Positions 31,853 through 41,029 of a DNA stretch of 64,000 nucleotides are shown in pieces (within the stretch, counting starts at the first letter, position 1; every line of letters begins with the position of its first letter). Source of the DNA: Robinsoniella peoriensis (lineage in GTDB: Bacteria; Bacillota; Clostridia; Lachnospirales; Lachnospiraceae); contig NZ_JTGN01000006.1 in assembly GCF_000797495.1 (NCBI RefSeq), positions 1,044 through 65,043 on the forward strand, given 5' to 3'. Made by a program: the position numbers and the translations under genes. Below the pieces are notes generated by a model. The model searched no databases, was not told the DNA's origin, and worked only from the letters and a program-made list of their open reading frames with translations.

Positions 31853-33084
31853 AAAAACTAATCTTTCACGTAGATGTAAACTGCGCATATTTGAGTTGGG
31901 AAGCCGTATACCGTTTAGAGCATTTGGGAGCTGTACAGGATCTGCGTACAATTCCATCTGCTGTGGGCGGGGACAGTAGCAAGCGCAGGGGAATTATATT
32001 GGCGAAATCCATTCCTGCAAAGAAATACCGGATACAAACAGGAGAAACTATTGCAGAGGCCCGGGTGAAATGCCCGGAACTGGTGTTGGTTCCTCCTGAT
32101 TTTGAATTGTATGAAAAAGCATCTGCAGCGTTAATGAATATTTTAAGGGATTTCACTCCGGTTGTGGAACAATACAGTATCGATGAAGCTTTTTTAGATA
32201 TGACAGGTACTCAGGGATTTTGGAAAGATCCCATAGAAGCAGCCTGTTCCTTAAAAGACCGGGTATTCCGGGAATTAGGGTTTACCGTAAATGTTGGTAT
32301 TTCTAAAAATAAAGTTTTGGCGAAGATGGCATCCGATTTTAAAAAGCCGGATATGGTACATACTCTTTTTCCCGAAGAGATATCTGTGAAAATGTGGCCG
32401 CTGCCGGTGTCAGATTTATTTTTTGTGGGCAGGGCAACCACGAGAAAATTAGTACAGTTAGGCATACGGACAATTGGAGAACTGGCGCATACAGATTTGC
32501 AGATTTTAAGAGACCATCTGAAAAAGCATGGGGAGGTTATCTGGGGATTTGCAAATGGAATAGATGTATCGGTAGTAGAACCGGTGCCGCCCCCGAATAA
32601 GGGTTACGGAAATTCTACAACGATACCCTTTGATGTAGTGGATGGAAAAACGGCAAAGATGGTTTTGCTGGCACTTGCGGAAACTGTGGCGGCAAGGCTT
32701 CGCCATGACGGTGTAAAAGCAGAAATAGTGGCAGTGGGTATTAAAAATTATGAACTCCACTACGAATCCCATCAGTGTATTTTGCCGGAGGCCACAGATA
32801 TCACGCTGGAAATTTACCATGCGGTAGCGAGGCTGTTTGATGAATTGTGGGATGGTGTGCCGATACGGCATCTGGGTATTCATACAGGAAGGATACATGA
32901 ACAGGATTACATCCGTCAAATGCAGTTGTTTGATCCAATCGATTTTGAAAAGTTGGAAAAGCTTGACGCAGCTGTAGATCATATCAGAAAAAGATACGGA
33001 TTAGATGCTTTGAAACGCGCTGTATTTGTACAGACCCCCATAGACCACATGGAGGGTGGAATTGGGAGAAAGTACAAAAAATAG
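31846..33084 (+). CDS. dinB: Y-family DNA polymerase (Pol IV, DinB/UmuC-like)
   Basis: A 412-residue translesion polymerase. Catalytic acids are in IFHVDVNCAYLSWEAV (Asp9) and YSIDEAFLDMT (Asp-Glu about residues 111-112). VNVGISKNKVLAKMASDFKK and the helix-hairpin-helix FFVGRATTRKLVQLGI follow, then the little-finger domain. Tyr at YLSW and a longer N-terminus resemble the DinB/UmuC group of Clostridia. ATG 31846 follows GGAGG and sits within a perfect SOS box, so it should be LexA-controlled. Possible start 31825 is not favoured. Confidence 0.93.
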   Translation: MFEKLIFHVDVNCAYLSWEAVYRLEHLGAVQDLRTIPSAVGGDSSKRRGIILAKSIPAKKYRIQTGETIAEARVKCPELVLVPPDFELYEKASAALMNILRDFTPVVEQYSIDEAFLDMTGTQGFWKDPIEAACSLKDRVFRELGFTVNVGISKNKVLAKMASDFKKPDMVHTLFPEEISVKMWPLPVSDLFFVGRATTRKLVQLGIRTIGELAHTDLQILRDHLKKHGEVIWGFANGIDVSVVEPVPPPNKGYGNSTTIPFDVVDGKTAKMVLLALAETVAARLRHDGVKAEIVAVGIKNYELHYESHQCILPEATDITLEIYHAVARLFDELWDGVPIRHLGIHTGRIHEQDYIRQMQLFDPIDFEKLEKLDAAVDHIRKRYGLDALKRAVFVQTPIDHMEGGIGRKYKK

Positions 33085-33103
33085 AAATTAATTACGGATG
33101 CTG

Positions 33104-34387
33104 TCAGGAAGTGGTAGTCATGGTATCCGGTTCTGACTGGGATGACTGCAGTTCTTTCGTAAGTCGTACTGCCCGTCTGAAAAAAACGAACCCAAGGATA
33201 AACATAATTGCAAGGGCACCCACACCCAGATTTACCTTACCGGTAATCTGGCTGATGATACTTACCAGAGTGGTTCCAAGAAAAGAGGCTCCTTTTCCGC
33301 AGATATCCAGAATACCAAAGTATTCGCCGGATTTATCGGGAGGGATAATCTTGGCAAAGAAGGAGCGGGACAGTGCCTGTACCGTTCCCTGAAACATGCC
33401 GACGCATATAGCTAATATCCAGAACTCTAACTGGGAATCCAGCTGCATTGCAAACAGGGTGATGCCCAGATATGCTGCTATACAGATGGATATGAGCCGG
33501 GTAGTATCCTGCTTTTGTGCAATCCGTGCAAAGATAAGAACACAGGGAAAAGCAACGATCTGTGTCAGTAAAAGAGCCAGTAAGAGACCGGTGGTATCAA
33601 GACCCAGTGAGGTACCATACGCTGTTGCCATATCGATGATGGTGTACACACCATCGATATAAAAGAAAAAAGCCAGCAGGAACATAAAAATATGCTTTTG
33701 GCGTTTCATATCTTTCAGGGTTCTAAAAAGCCTTCCAAAACTTTCTTTTGCAGCATTGCCTGATTTTTCTACATAATGTATCTGTCTGTAATTTTTAATC
33801 AGAGGCAGGGAAGAAACCAGCCACCAGACTGCCACAATGCAAAAAGCCATAGCCATTGCCTGTGTCATGGTGAGTCCCAGCTTACCTGCACCCAGTACCA
33901 GACCGAGACTTGCAATAAAAGGGATGCAGCTTCCGATATAGCCCCAGGCATAGCCATGGGAAGATACTCTGTCCATACGTTCAGATACCGTAATATCGGT
34001 GAGCATAGAGTCATAAAAAATATTTGCTGAAGAATAACCAACTTTAGTGATAATAAAAATTCCCAGAAACCAGATCCAGGAGTGAAGGAAACCAAGAATA
34101 ATACAGCCTGCAATTCCGACGCCAATGGAAAGGATAAAGAATTTTTTCTTATAGCTCCTGGTGTCTGATATCGTTCCTGCAATTGGACCGATCAGGGCAA
34201 CTAAAATGGTAGAAATGGATGCAGCATAACCCCAGTAAGCAAGATAATTGACAGACGAAATATTGGCGTTGTCAGCGAGATAGTTAAAATATATAGGGAT
34301 GATGGTAGAGACGAGCAGAATAAATGCAGAGTTTCCCACATCATATAAGATCCATTGCTTTTCTAAGGCAGTCAATTTAAATTTCAT
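33104..34387 (-). CDS. MFS transporter, UMF1/Atg22-like (YxiO type)
   Basis: A 427-residue major facilitator protein with twelve hydrophobic segments. ALEKQWILYDVGNSAF near the N-terminus and FGILDICGKGASFLGTTL about residue 360 are characteristic of the UMF1 group. I take the start at 34387, preceded by AGAGAGG; an in-frame start at 34513 would add 42 residues of no membrane character. Converges on dinB with a 19-nt gap. Substrate unknown. Confidence 0.88.
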   Translation of the reverse strand: MKFKLTALEKQWILYDVGNSAFILLVSTIIPIYFNYLADNANISSVNYLAYWGYAASISTILVALIGPIAGTISDTRSYKKKFFILSIGVGIAGCIILGFLHSWIWFLGIFIITKVGYSSANIFYDSMLTDITVSERMDRVSSHGYAWGYIGSCIPFIASLGLVLGAGKLGLTMTQAMAMAFCIVAVWWLVSSLPLIKNYRQIHYVEKSGNAAKESFGRLFRTLKDMKRQKHIFMFLLAFFFYIDGVYTIIDMATAYGTSLGLDTTGLLLALLLTQIVAFPCVLIFARIAQKQDTTRLISICIAAYLGITLFAMQLDSQLEFWILAICVGMFQGTVQALSRSFFAKIIPPDKSGEYFGILDICGKGASFLGTTLVSIISQITGKVNLGVGALAIMFILGFVFFRRAVRLTKELQSSQSEPDTMTTTS

Positions 34388-34552
34388 AGAAAGATACCTC
34401 TCTGTTATGGTTTGTAAGGGCGGATAGCCCTGGAAGTTCACTTGAAAGTTTCTGGAATAAGATAATTCTTGTGCCGCCATAAAAATTATAGGAAATGGAT
34501 GTAAAGTTTTCAAAAGTCAAGGGTAAATTTCTTGTAAAAAATCCGGTTAAAT

Positions 34553-34600
34553 AAAAATCTCTTTCCGTTGGGGCTAACCTTTTGGAAAAGAGATTTTTAT
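34553..34600. terminator. Hairpin with A/T-rich arms between uraA and the MFS gene
   Basis: AAAAATCTCTTTCC pairs with GGAAAAGAGATTTTT (one bulged A). It could end transcription from either side; it lies beyond the 3' end of the uracil permease gene on the minus strand and upstream of the MFS gene. Confidence 0.7.
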
Positions 34601-34615
34601 ATTCTTAAACACGTT

Positions 34616-34780
34616 CCAGAGCGTGTTTGAAAATTCATTCCTGCCATCTGTACGCCCCACTTTGCGGCATATTTGCCCCGAATTCAGGTTACGTAGCCCG
34701 CTACGCGCCCTTCATCCGGGACAAATCTCCCACAAACTGTGACGCACAGCTGCCAGAAAGCAATTTTAAAACACGCTCTA
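34616..34780. repeat. MITE-like repeat, copy D
   Basis: 157 bp between CCAG (34616-34619) and CTAG (34777-34780). Ends are AGCGTGTTTGAAAATT and AATTTTAAAACACGCT. The core matches copies A and C. The preceding AAACACGTT (34607-34615) looks like the right end of another copy, so this one may have landed beside an older element. The CTAG provides the stop codon of the uracil permease on the opposite strand. Confidence 0.92.
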
Positions 34781-36100
34781 GGCTTCTTCTCTGTCGTTGG
34801 TCAGCTTCAGCTTATCAAAGATATAGAATAAAAGGGATAAAATCATACCAACGATACATGCAAGTACCATACCTTTTAATTCTACATTACCAAGTGTAAG
34901 TGCCGCCCCAGAGAGTCCGGTGACAAAGACTACGGAAGTCAGTGTCAGGTTACGGCTTTTGCCGTAATCTACACCGGCATCTACCATGATACGGATACCG
35001 GAAGTTCCGATCATACCGTAAAGCAGGAATGAAATACCGCCGATAACGGGTCCTGGAATGGTGTTGATTAATGCGGACATCGGTCCGATGAAAGAGCACA
35101 GGATCGAGAGCACGGCAGCACCGCCGATTACGCGAACGGAGTATACTTTTGTCATAGCCATTACACCGATATTTTCACCATAAGTAGTAGTAGGTACGGA
35201 GCCTACAAGACCGGATAACATGGTAGAGAAGTTATCGGCAAATAAAGAACGGTGAAGTCCCGGATCCTTTAGCAGGTCACGGCCAATGATCTTGCTGGTT
35301 ACAACCTGATGCCCGATATGCTCAGAAGCAATTACCAGTATAACCGGAAGCAGTATCAGAACAGCTTCAGCCTTAAAGTGCGGAAGCTGGAAGCTTGGCA
35401 GGGAAATAAAGGGTGTTGCAAGTGCTTCCTTAATAGTGCCAAGGTCAATTACATTGAAAATGACGGCTGAAATATAACCGGCAATAATGGAGATCAGGAT
35501 TGGTATGACTGCCAGGAACTTTTTGAAAAGTACATTTCCGAATACCGCAACTCCTAATGTGATTAAGAATACTATCAGGTTATTCATTGCTACCGGAGTA
35601 ACCGTCTGCTCATACAAGCCGGATGCCTGATCCAGAGTATAAGATGTAGATGATAAAATTCCGGCGTTAGAAGCAGCCGTTCCAGCCAGTTCCAGTCCGA
35701 TCAGGGCTACCACAGGACCCATGGCTGCCGGCGGCAGAACGATGTCAATCCACTTTGTCCCAAATTTGTAAATGATAAATGACAGGATACATCCGCATAA
35801 ACCGACGATAACAAAACCGCCCAGGGCGTATGAGTACCCCCATTTGGCAATTACAATACCAGCGGGTGCAAGAAAGGCAAAACTAGATCCGAGATATGCA
35901 GGAGCTTTCCCTTTTGTAATAAGGATAAATAGCAGAGTACCGATACCATTGGTAAGCAATACGATTGCGGGGCTGATTCCAAAAATAAATGGAACAAGCA
36001 CAGATGCGCCAAACATGGCAAACATGTGTTGAATACTCAGAGGAGCAAGCAGTTTAAATGGTACCTTGTCCTCAACTTGAATGATCTTTCTTTCGTTCAA
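34778..36100 (-). CDS. uraA: Uracil/xanthine permease, UraA type
   Basis: A 440-residue NCS2 nucleobase:cation symporter with 12-14 hydrophobic segments. SIQHMFAMFGASVLVP about residue 22 and GSVPTTTYGENIGVMAMTKV about residue 294 are NCS2 signatures, the latter typical of UraA. TTG 36100 is the start, 8 nt after GGGAGGG. The TAG stop lies in the MITE-like copy D, so the terminal DREEA may be new or original. Promoter-like TTGTCA and TATAAA lie on the minus strand near 36140-36165. Confidence 0.93.
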   Translation of the reverse strand: MNERKIIQVEDKVPFKLLAPLSIQHMFAMFGASVLVPFIFGISPAIVLLTNGIGTLLFILITKGKAPAYLGSSFAFLAPAGIVIAKWGYSYALGGFVIVGLCGCILSFIIYKFGTKWIDIVLPPAAMGPVVALIGLELAGTAASNAGILSSTSYTLDQASGLYEQTVTPVAMNNLIVFLITLGVAVFGNVLFKKFLAVIPILISIIAGYISAVIFNVIDLGTIKEALATPFISLPSFQLPHFKAEAVLILLPVILVIASEHIGHQVVTSKIIGRDLLKDPGLHRSLFADNFSTMLSGLVGSVPTTTYGENIGVMAMTKVYSVRVIGGAAVLSILCSFIGPMSALINTIPGPVIGGISFLLYGMIGTSGIRIMVDAGVDYGKSRNLTLTSVVFVTGLSGAALTLGNVELKGMVLACIVGMILSLLFYIFDKLKLTNDREEA

Positions 36101-36261
36101 GAAAATTCCCTCCCTGTTTTATGATTATTTTTAACTCTTTATACTATATCATACAAAAACATGACAAGAAAGAAAAAAATGTTGAAATTGATCAGAAATT
36201 GTTGATGAAAGAGCGGGAGGGAACGGATATTACAAAAAACAGCTGAAAAACGTTATTACAA

Positions 36262-36843
36262 TTACAGCTGGGGCAGTCCCAGGTAGTTCAAAAGTCCCAC
36301 GTAAATGCCATATGCAAACTGATACTGGTCATCCCTTAAATGCTGTGCATCGCTGGTGTTGCTGATATAAGCCAGTTCTACCAGAACCGCCGGCATATTT
36401 GTGCGGCGCAGTACGTACAGGCCGGGATTGATCCGGACACCATTATCCTTTGTCCCTACCCGGCGCACAATTTCATCCACTATTTCCTGTCCCAGATAAT
36501 AAGGCGCTGAGTTCGGGCGATAGACGTAGACTTCAGTACCGTTGATGGCAGGATTTGTATTAGAGTTGACGTGGATGCTGATAAAATAGTCAGCAGGCCA
36601 GCTGTTTGCCATATTTACACGTTCACGAAGGCTGGTGGCATTACTGGTACCGAGAACTTCAGTAGGTGAATTACGGGAGGTACGAACCTCGAAACGGGGA
36701 TCCGCGGCGAGTAGATCTGCAAGATAGGCTCCTACCGTGTAGGTGATATCCTGCTCCCGAAGACCGTTGCCCTCGGCTCCGGCATTGAAGCCGCTGGGAT
36801 TGTGTCCCTGGTCTACAAAGATACGAATTGCCAAAAGTATCAC
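36262..36843 (-). CDS. N-acetylmuramoyl-L-alanine amidase (Amidase_3, CwlD-like)
   Basis: A 193-residue zinc amidase catalytic domain. Ligands are in VDQGHNP (His about residue 14), AGAEGNGLREQD (Glu) and ISIHVNSN (His), with the catalytic Glu in VLVELAYISN. It cleaves the amide between muramic acid and the stem peptide. No signal peptide or cell-wall domain is seen, so it may act in the spore/mother cell (as CwlD does) or be exported otherwise. Start is GTG 36843 or, perhaps better, TTG 36834 (AIRIFVDQGHNP); neither has a strong ribosome binding site. Confidence 0.85.
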   Translation of the reverse strand: MILLAIRIFVDQGHNPSGFNAGAEGNGLREQDITYTVGAYLADLLAADPRFEVRTSRNSPTEVLGTSNATSLRERVNMANSWPADYFISIHVNSNTNPAINGTEVYVYRPNSAPYYLGQEIVDEIVRRVGTKDNGVRINPGLYVLRRTNMPAVLVELAYISNTSDAQHLRDDQYQFAYGIYVGLLNYLGLPQL

Positions 36844-36930
36844 ATCTTTTCTATATTATGGTATCTGTATATTATATGAAAAAGCAGGGATAGCGTGCAG
36901 AAAATTATGGTTTTTCTGCATGCTATATAA

Positions 36931-36959
36931 TTGAATTTTGCAGAAAAGCAAGGTATAAT
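36931..36959 (+). promoter_or_regulatory. Predicted promoter of the PAS/GGDEF/EAL gene
   Basis: TTGAAT (36931-36936), 17 nt, TATAAT (36954-36959), about 50 nt before ATG 37015. Confidence 0.75.
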
Positions 36960-37014
36960 AAAAGCATTCCAAATTAACGAATTATTGACTGAAGCGTCCG
37001 TATATGGAGGAACC

Positions 37015-40000
37015 ATGGAGACAGAAAATAACAAGAACTACGGGAACAATATCCCCTGCGGCGTGTGCAGGATGAAATGCGATAAAGTATTTACTATTTT
37101 ATGGGCAAATGACCGTTATTATAAAACGTTCGGATATACAGGAGAAGAAGCTGGGCAGGAAGAATTAAACAACGCAAAGAAGATAATCTATCCGGGGGAT
37201 TATCAGAGACTTGTCCGTATGCTGCATAAAAAGATTGCGCAAAATATATATGATTTTGAATGTGAGCACCGTTATATCCACAGATCCGGCAAATTGTTGT
37301 GGATGAGAGTAGCATCCGCTTATGATCCGGGTCAGGGTGGTACACTTACCTGCGCTATTACGGATATTACGAACCAAAAGAGTGCAGAAGAGTCACTGGC
37401 ATTAAAAGAAGAAGAAAACAGAATCGCTTTTGCAATGACCGGTAAAATCATGGATGTATTTGATATCAAAACAAGAACACTGTACATAGAAAAAAGGGGA
37501 GCTCAAAGTTTTGGACTTCCGGAAGTTATTACAAATATGCCGGATGAAATTTTGAATACGGAGGTGGTAATTGAAGATAGTAAAGCGGAAGTATCCCGTT
37601 TTTTCCAGTCGATGCTGGATGGTATTCCGATGGGGGAAATTATAGTACGTTTAAAAAACAGAAAGGGCAGTCTCAACTGGTATAGGATGAAATACCGGCT
37701 TACTTATAGTGTGAACGGCGAAGTGCTGCGGGGCATTATCATATATGAGGATTATACGGTTCAGCGGGAAAAAGAAGCCGCCTATGAAAAATGGCGGAAG
37801 TATAATGAGAACCAGCTTGCAGGGGAGATTGTGTCCTATGAATGTAATCTGAATGAGAATACGGTGGAACATGTCGGCGGTCCCATGGCGGAAGAACTTC
37901 CGCAAAAAATAGATACCTATGATGAACTGGCTGCATTTGTGACAAAACAGTGGGTCTTTGAGGAAGACAGACAAACGTTTGAGCGTTTTTTTACCAGAAG
38001 CAGATTGATTGAAAAGTATTATAAAAAAGACTGCAGCCTTAAAATTGACTGCAGGTTTTTGGATTCCCAGGGTAAACTTTTCTGGACGGAGATCAGCACA
38101 TTTTTACTTCCGGATCTTGATACAGATGAAGTCAAAGCAATGATCCTGTTTCGAAATATTGACAAAGAAAAAAGAAGAAGCATTGAACTGGAGAATCGTT
38201 CTCAAATCGATCCCCTGACGGGACTGCTGAACCGGGGTACGGTTATCGAAGAAGTATCGGGACTGTTAGATAACAGTCCGCTGTCCAGCAGGCATATTTT
38301 TATAATGGTGGACATTGATTTCTTTAAATCTTTGAATGATCAGATGGGACATCAGTTTGGAGACCAGGTTTTAAGAGAGATTGCCAATATTTTAAAGACT
38401 TCCGTTCGTATAAATGATATTGTTGGGCGTCTGGGCGGGGATGAATTTGTAATTTGTTTAAGGGATATCCCCCTGAATACGCTTTTGGAACAGAAGCTTG
38501 GAAATATCGTCATGCAGCTTTCAAAGCATTATGAGGAGGGAATCTGTGTATCCGGCAGTATGGGTGTGGCAGTTTATCCAAAGGACGGAACCAGCTTTGA
38601 CGAACTTTATATGCGTGCGGATGCCGCACTTTATACAGCCAAGGAGATGGGACGCAATCAGTTTGTATTCTATCAGCAGGGAATGGAACACAAACAAAAG
38701 GACCGAAACAGATGTAAGGATGAAGGGGAATCCGGTACAGGCAGCCAATCCGGCAGTCAGAATCATAAAAGTATAGGCAGTAAAGAGTATCTTGCAGAGA
38801 TTAATGCCATGCACCATCTGGAGGAAAGTAATCTGATTTACAGTTATTTAAATTCCGTTCATCATATTTTTAAAGATATGATCGTCATGAATGTTTCAAA
38901 GAATTATTACAGGCGGATGCTGAATGAGAGCGAAGAAAATTTGCATAAATGGGAGAAGGGAGATCTCCATGCTGAACTGGAGGTTATAGTCAAAGACCGG
39001 ATTCATCCCGAAGACGGGGTACGCTTTAAACAGTTTACGAACTGGGACCTGGTGAGAAAAGCGATGCAGGAAGGCAAAACAACGGTGTATGGAGAATTCA
39101 GAGGAAGAGCGCAGGGAGACAACTATAAATGGGAGGCGTTTTCTCTGGTGCCTATGAACGGTGGAAATGATGATGAAATGTACCTGTGTTTTATTCAGGA
39201 TATCCATGCTGTTAAAATCCGTGAGGAAGAAAACCGTACTCTCCAGATACAGGTACGCAGACAGATTGAAGATGAATGTTACCGACGAATCATGGAATTG
39301 TCAGGGACAATATTACTGGAATATGACAGAGAGGATGACAGTTACTATGCATCGCCTCCGGCAAAACAGTTTACATTAATCAAAAATGTAGGGAGCGACA
39401 GAAACCAGCGCTTTATTACCCGGGATGATGTTCACCCCAATGACTGGGAACAGGCTAGAATGATTTCTAAAAAAGTGATGGATGGTGCCATGAATGCAGG
39501 AACTACCGTTCGTCTGAAAAAAACGGACGGTCAATTCATGTGGTGTCATATTGTTCTTACCGTGTTAAGGGCGGAGGATGGTTCTGTTAACCGGTCTCTG
39601 TTTACAATAACAGATGTAGATGAAGCTACTAGAAACAGACGGGAGCTTGAATACAGGGCAGAATATGATGATCTAACCGGTTGTTCTAATTTCAGCAGGT
39701 TTAAAATAGAAGCTAAACAAATTTTGGAAAACAGAAATGAAAAGAAATATGCGCTGTGGTATTGTGATCTGCGTAATTTTAAATTAGTAAACAATGTCTA
39801 TGGCTATGATTTTGGAGACAGAGTACTGCAGTATTGGGCAAAGATCAGCAGCCGGGACCAGCGCGAAGGAGAAATATTTGCCAGGGTGTCGGCAGATCAC
39901 TTTGTTTCCCTACTTTGGTATGACAGTATCGATGAGCTGGAGATGCGGTTCCAGAAAAATGCAGGGCTACTGGCAAAATTCAAAGGACTGGCCGGAAAAA

Positions 40001-40932
40001 AACTGCTGCTGGAAATGGTTGCGGGGATCTATCTGGTAGAAAAACACGGGAAGACCATAGGGATAGAAGATATGATAGATTGTGCCAATCTTGCTCAAAA
40101 AAGTGTAAAAGTATTAGAAGGCAGTAAATATGCAGTCTATACAGAAGAAATGCGCAGGCAGATTCTATCGGAAAAAGAAATGGAATCGGCTATGTATAAA
40201 GCTTTGGAGAACCGGGAATTCTGCGCTTATTTTCAGCCTATCGCTGAGATTCAGGACGGAATACGGGTAAGTGGGGCAGAGACCCTGGCAAGGTGGATAC
40301 GTCCGGGTTATGGTGTGGTTCCGCCCAACAGATTCATTCCGCTGTTTGAAAAAAATGGTTTTATTATTGATCTGGACAGTTATATGTTTGAAGAAGCCTG
40401 CCGTTTTCTGCGCAAATGGCTGGATGAAGGACGGGAGCCCATTAAAATATCGGTTAATGTCTCCAGAATAAGTGTATTTCAACGGGATTTTTCCAGACAT
40501 TATATCAGGCTAAAGGAAAAATATAATATACCGAATGGCCTGCTGGAATTAGAGTGTACGGAATCAGTGCTGGTTGAGAATGCAGAACTTCTGGAAATGG
40601 TTATGCGTACCATGCGCGTAAGCGGTTTTTTCTTCTCTATGGATGATTTTGGTTCCGGGTATTCTTCCCTGAATCTGCTAAAAGACATTACCGTAGACAT
40701 ACTGAAGCTGGATATGATGTTTTTCCGTAATGAAAACCTGAAGGAGCCTCGTCATCAGACTATTATATCCAGTATTATCTCCATGGCGAAGGCATTGAAT
40801 ATGAAGGTTGTGGCTGAGGGTGTGGAAACAGAAGAGCAATTGCAGCTGCTACGTGAATTTGGGTGTGATTATATCCAGGGGTATCTGATCAGCAGGCCGA
40901 TACCTGCGGAAGAATTTGAAAATCAATTTTAG
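37015..40932 (+). CDS. Multidomain PAS/GGDEF/EAL cyclic-di-GMP enzyme, 1305 residues
   Basis: Soluble signalling protein with several PAS/PAC-like domains about residues 10-400, an intact GGDEF domain about 405-570, a Gly/Ser linker, two more PAS-like domains about 605-880, a degenerate GGDEF about 885-1040 and an EAL domain about 1055-1300. The first GGDEF is active-looking (GRLGGDEFV) with an RxxD inhibitory site (RIND). The second reads SADHF in place of GGDEF. EAL motifs are ETLAR, NVS, ECTES, DDFGSGYSS, LKLD, EGVET and QGY, consistent with an active phosphodiesterase. No membrane helix. Start 37015 follows GGAGG; a further start at 36931 overlaps the -35 box. Confidence 0.93.
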   Translation: METENNKNYGNNIPCGVCRMKCDKVFTILWANDRYYKTFGYTGEEAGQEELNNAKKIIYPGDYQRLVRMLHKKIAQNIYDFECEHRYIHRSGKLLWMRVASAYDPGQGGTLTCAITDITNQKSAEESLALKEEENRIAFAMTGKIMDVFDIKTRTLYIEKRGAQSFGLPEVITNMPDEILNTEVVIEDSKAEVSRFFQSMLDGIPMGEIIVRLKNRKGSLNWYRMKYRLTYSVNGEVLRGIIIYEDYTVQREKEAAYEKWRKYNENQLAGEIVSYECNLNENTVEHVGGPMAEELPQKIDTYDELAAFVTKQWVFEEDRQTFERFFTRSRLIEKYYKKDCSLKIDCRFLDSQGKLFWTEISTFLLPDLDTDEVKAMILFRNIDKEKRRSIELENRSQIDPLTGLLNRGTVIEEVSGLLDNSPLSSRHIFIMVDIDFFKSLNDQMGHQFGDQVLREIANILKTSVRINDIVGRLGGDEFVICLRDIPLNTLLEQKLGNIVMQLSKHYEEGICVSGSMGVAVYPKDGTSFDELYMRADAALYTAKEMGRNQFVFYQQGMEHKQKDRNRCKDEGESGTGSQSGSQNHKSIGSKEYLAEINAMHHLEESNLIYSYLNSVHHIFKDMIVMNVSKNYYRRMLNESEENLHKWEKGDLHAELEVIVKDRIHPEDGVRFKQFTNWDLVRKAMQEGKTTVYGEFRGRAQGDNYKWEAFSLVPMNGGNDDEMYLCFIQDIHAVKIREEENRTLQIQVRRQIEDECYRRIMELSGTILLEYDREDDSYYASPPAKQFTLIKNVGSDRNQRFITRDDVHPNDWEQARMISKKVMDGAMNAGTTVRLKKTDGQFMWCHIVLTVLRAEDGSVNRSLFTITDVDEATRNRRELEYRAEYDDLTGCSNFSRFKIEAKQILENRNEKKYALWYCDLRNFKLVNNVYGYDFGDRVLQYWAKISSRDQREGEIFARVSADHFVSLLWYDSIDELEMRFQKNAGLLAKFKGLAGKKLLLEMVAGIYLVEKHGKTIGIEDMIDCANLAQKSVKVLEGSKYAVYTEEMRRQILSEKEMESAMYKALENREFCAYFQPIAEIQDGIRVSGAETLARWIRPGYGVVPPNRFIPLFEKNGFIIDLDSYMFEEACRFLRKWLDEGREPIKISVNVSRISVFQRDFSRHYIRLKEKYNIPNGLLELECTESVLVENAELLEMVMRTMRVSGFFFSMDDFGSGYSSLNLLKDITVDILKLDMMFFRNENLKEPRHQTIISSIISMAKALNMKVVAEGVETEEQLQLLREFGCDYIQGYLISRPIPAEEFENQF

Positions 40933-40951
40933 AATATTTTAGAAAAAAAGG

Positions 40952-41029
40952 GATCGCTGCAGAGCAAATTTCAAACCAGATATGAAATGCAGTCCGGTAT
41001 AAGAAATGATTTCTGCAGCGATCTATTTT
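40952..41029. terminator. Long hairpin terminator between convergent genes
   Basis: GATCGCTGCAGA (40952-40963) pairs with TCTGCAGCGATC (41012-41023), with a T-rich tail on the plus strand and an A-run on the left for the minus strand. Closes the GGDEF/EAL gene and the YcxB-like gene. Confidence 0.8.
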
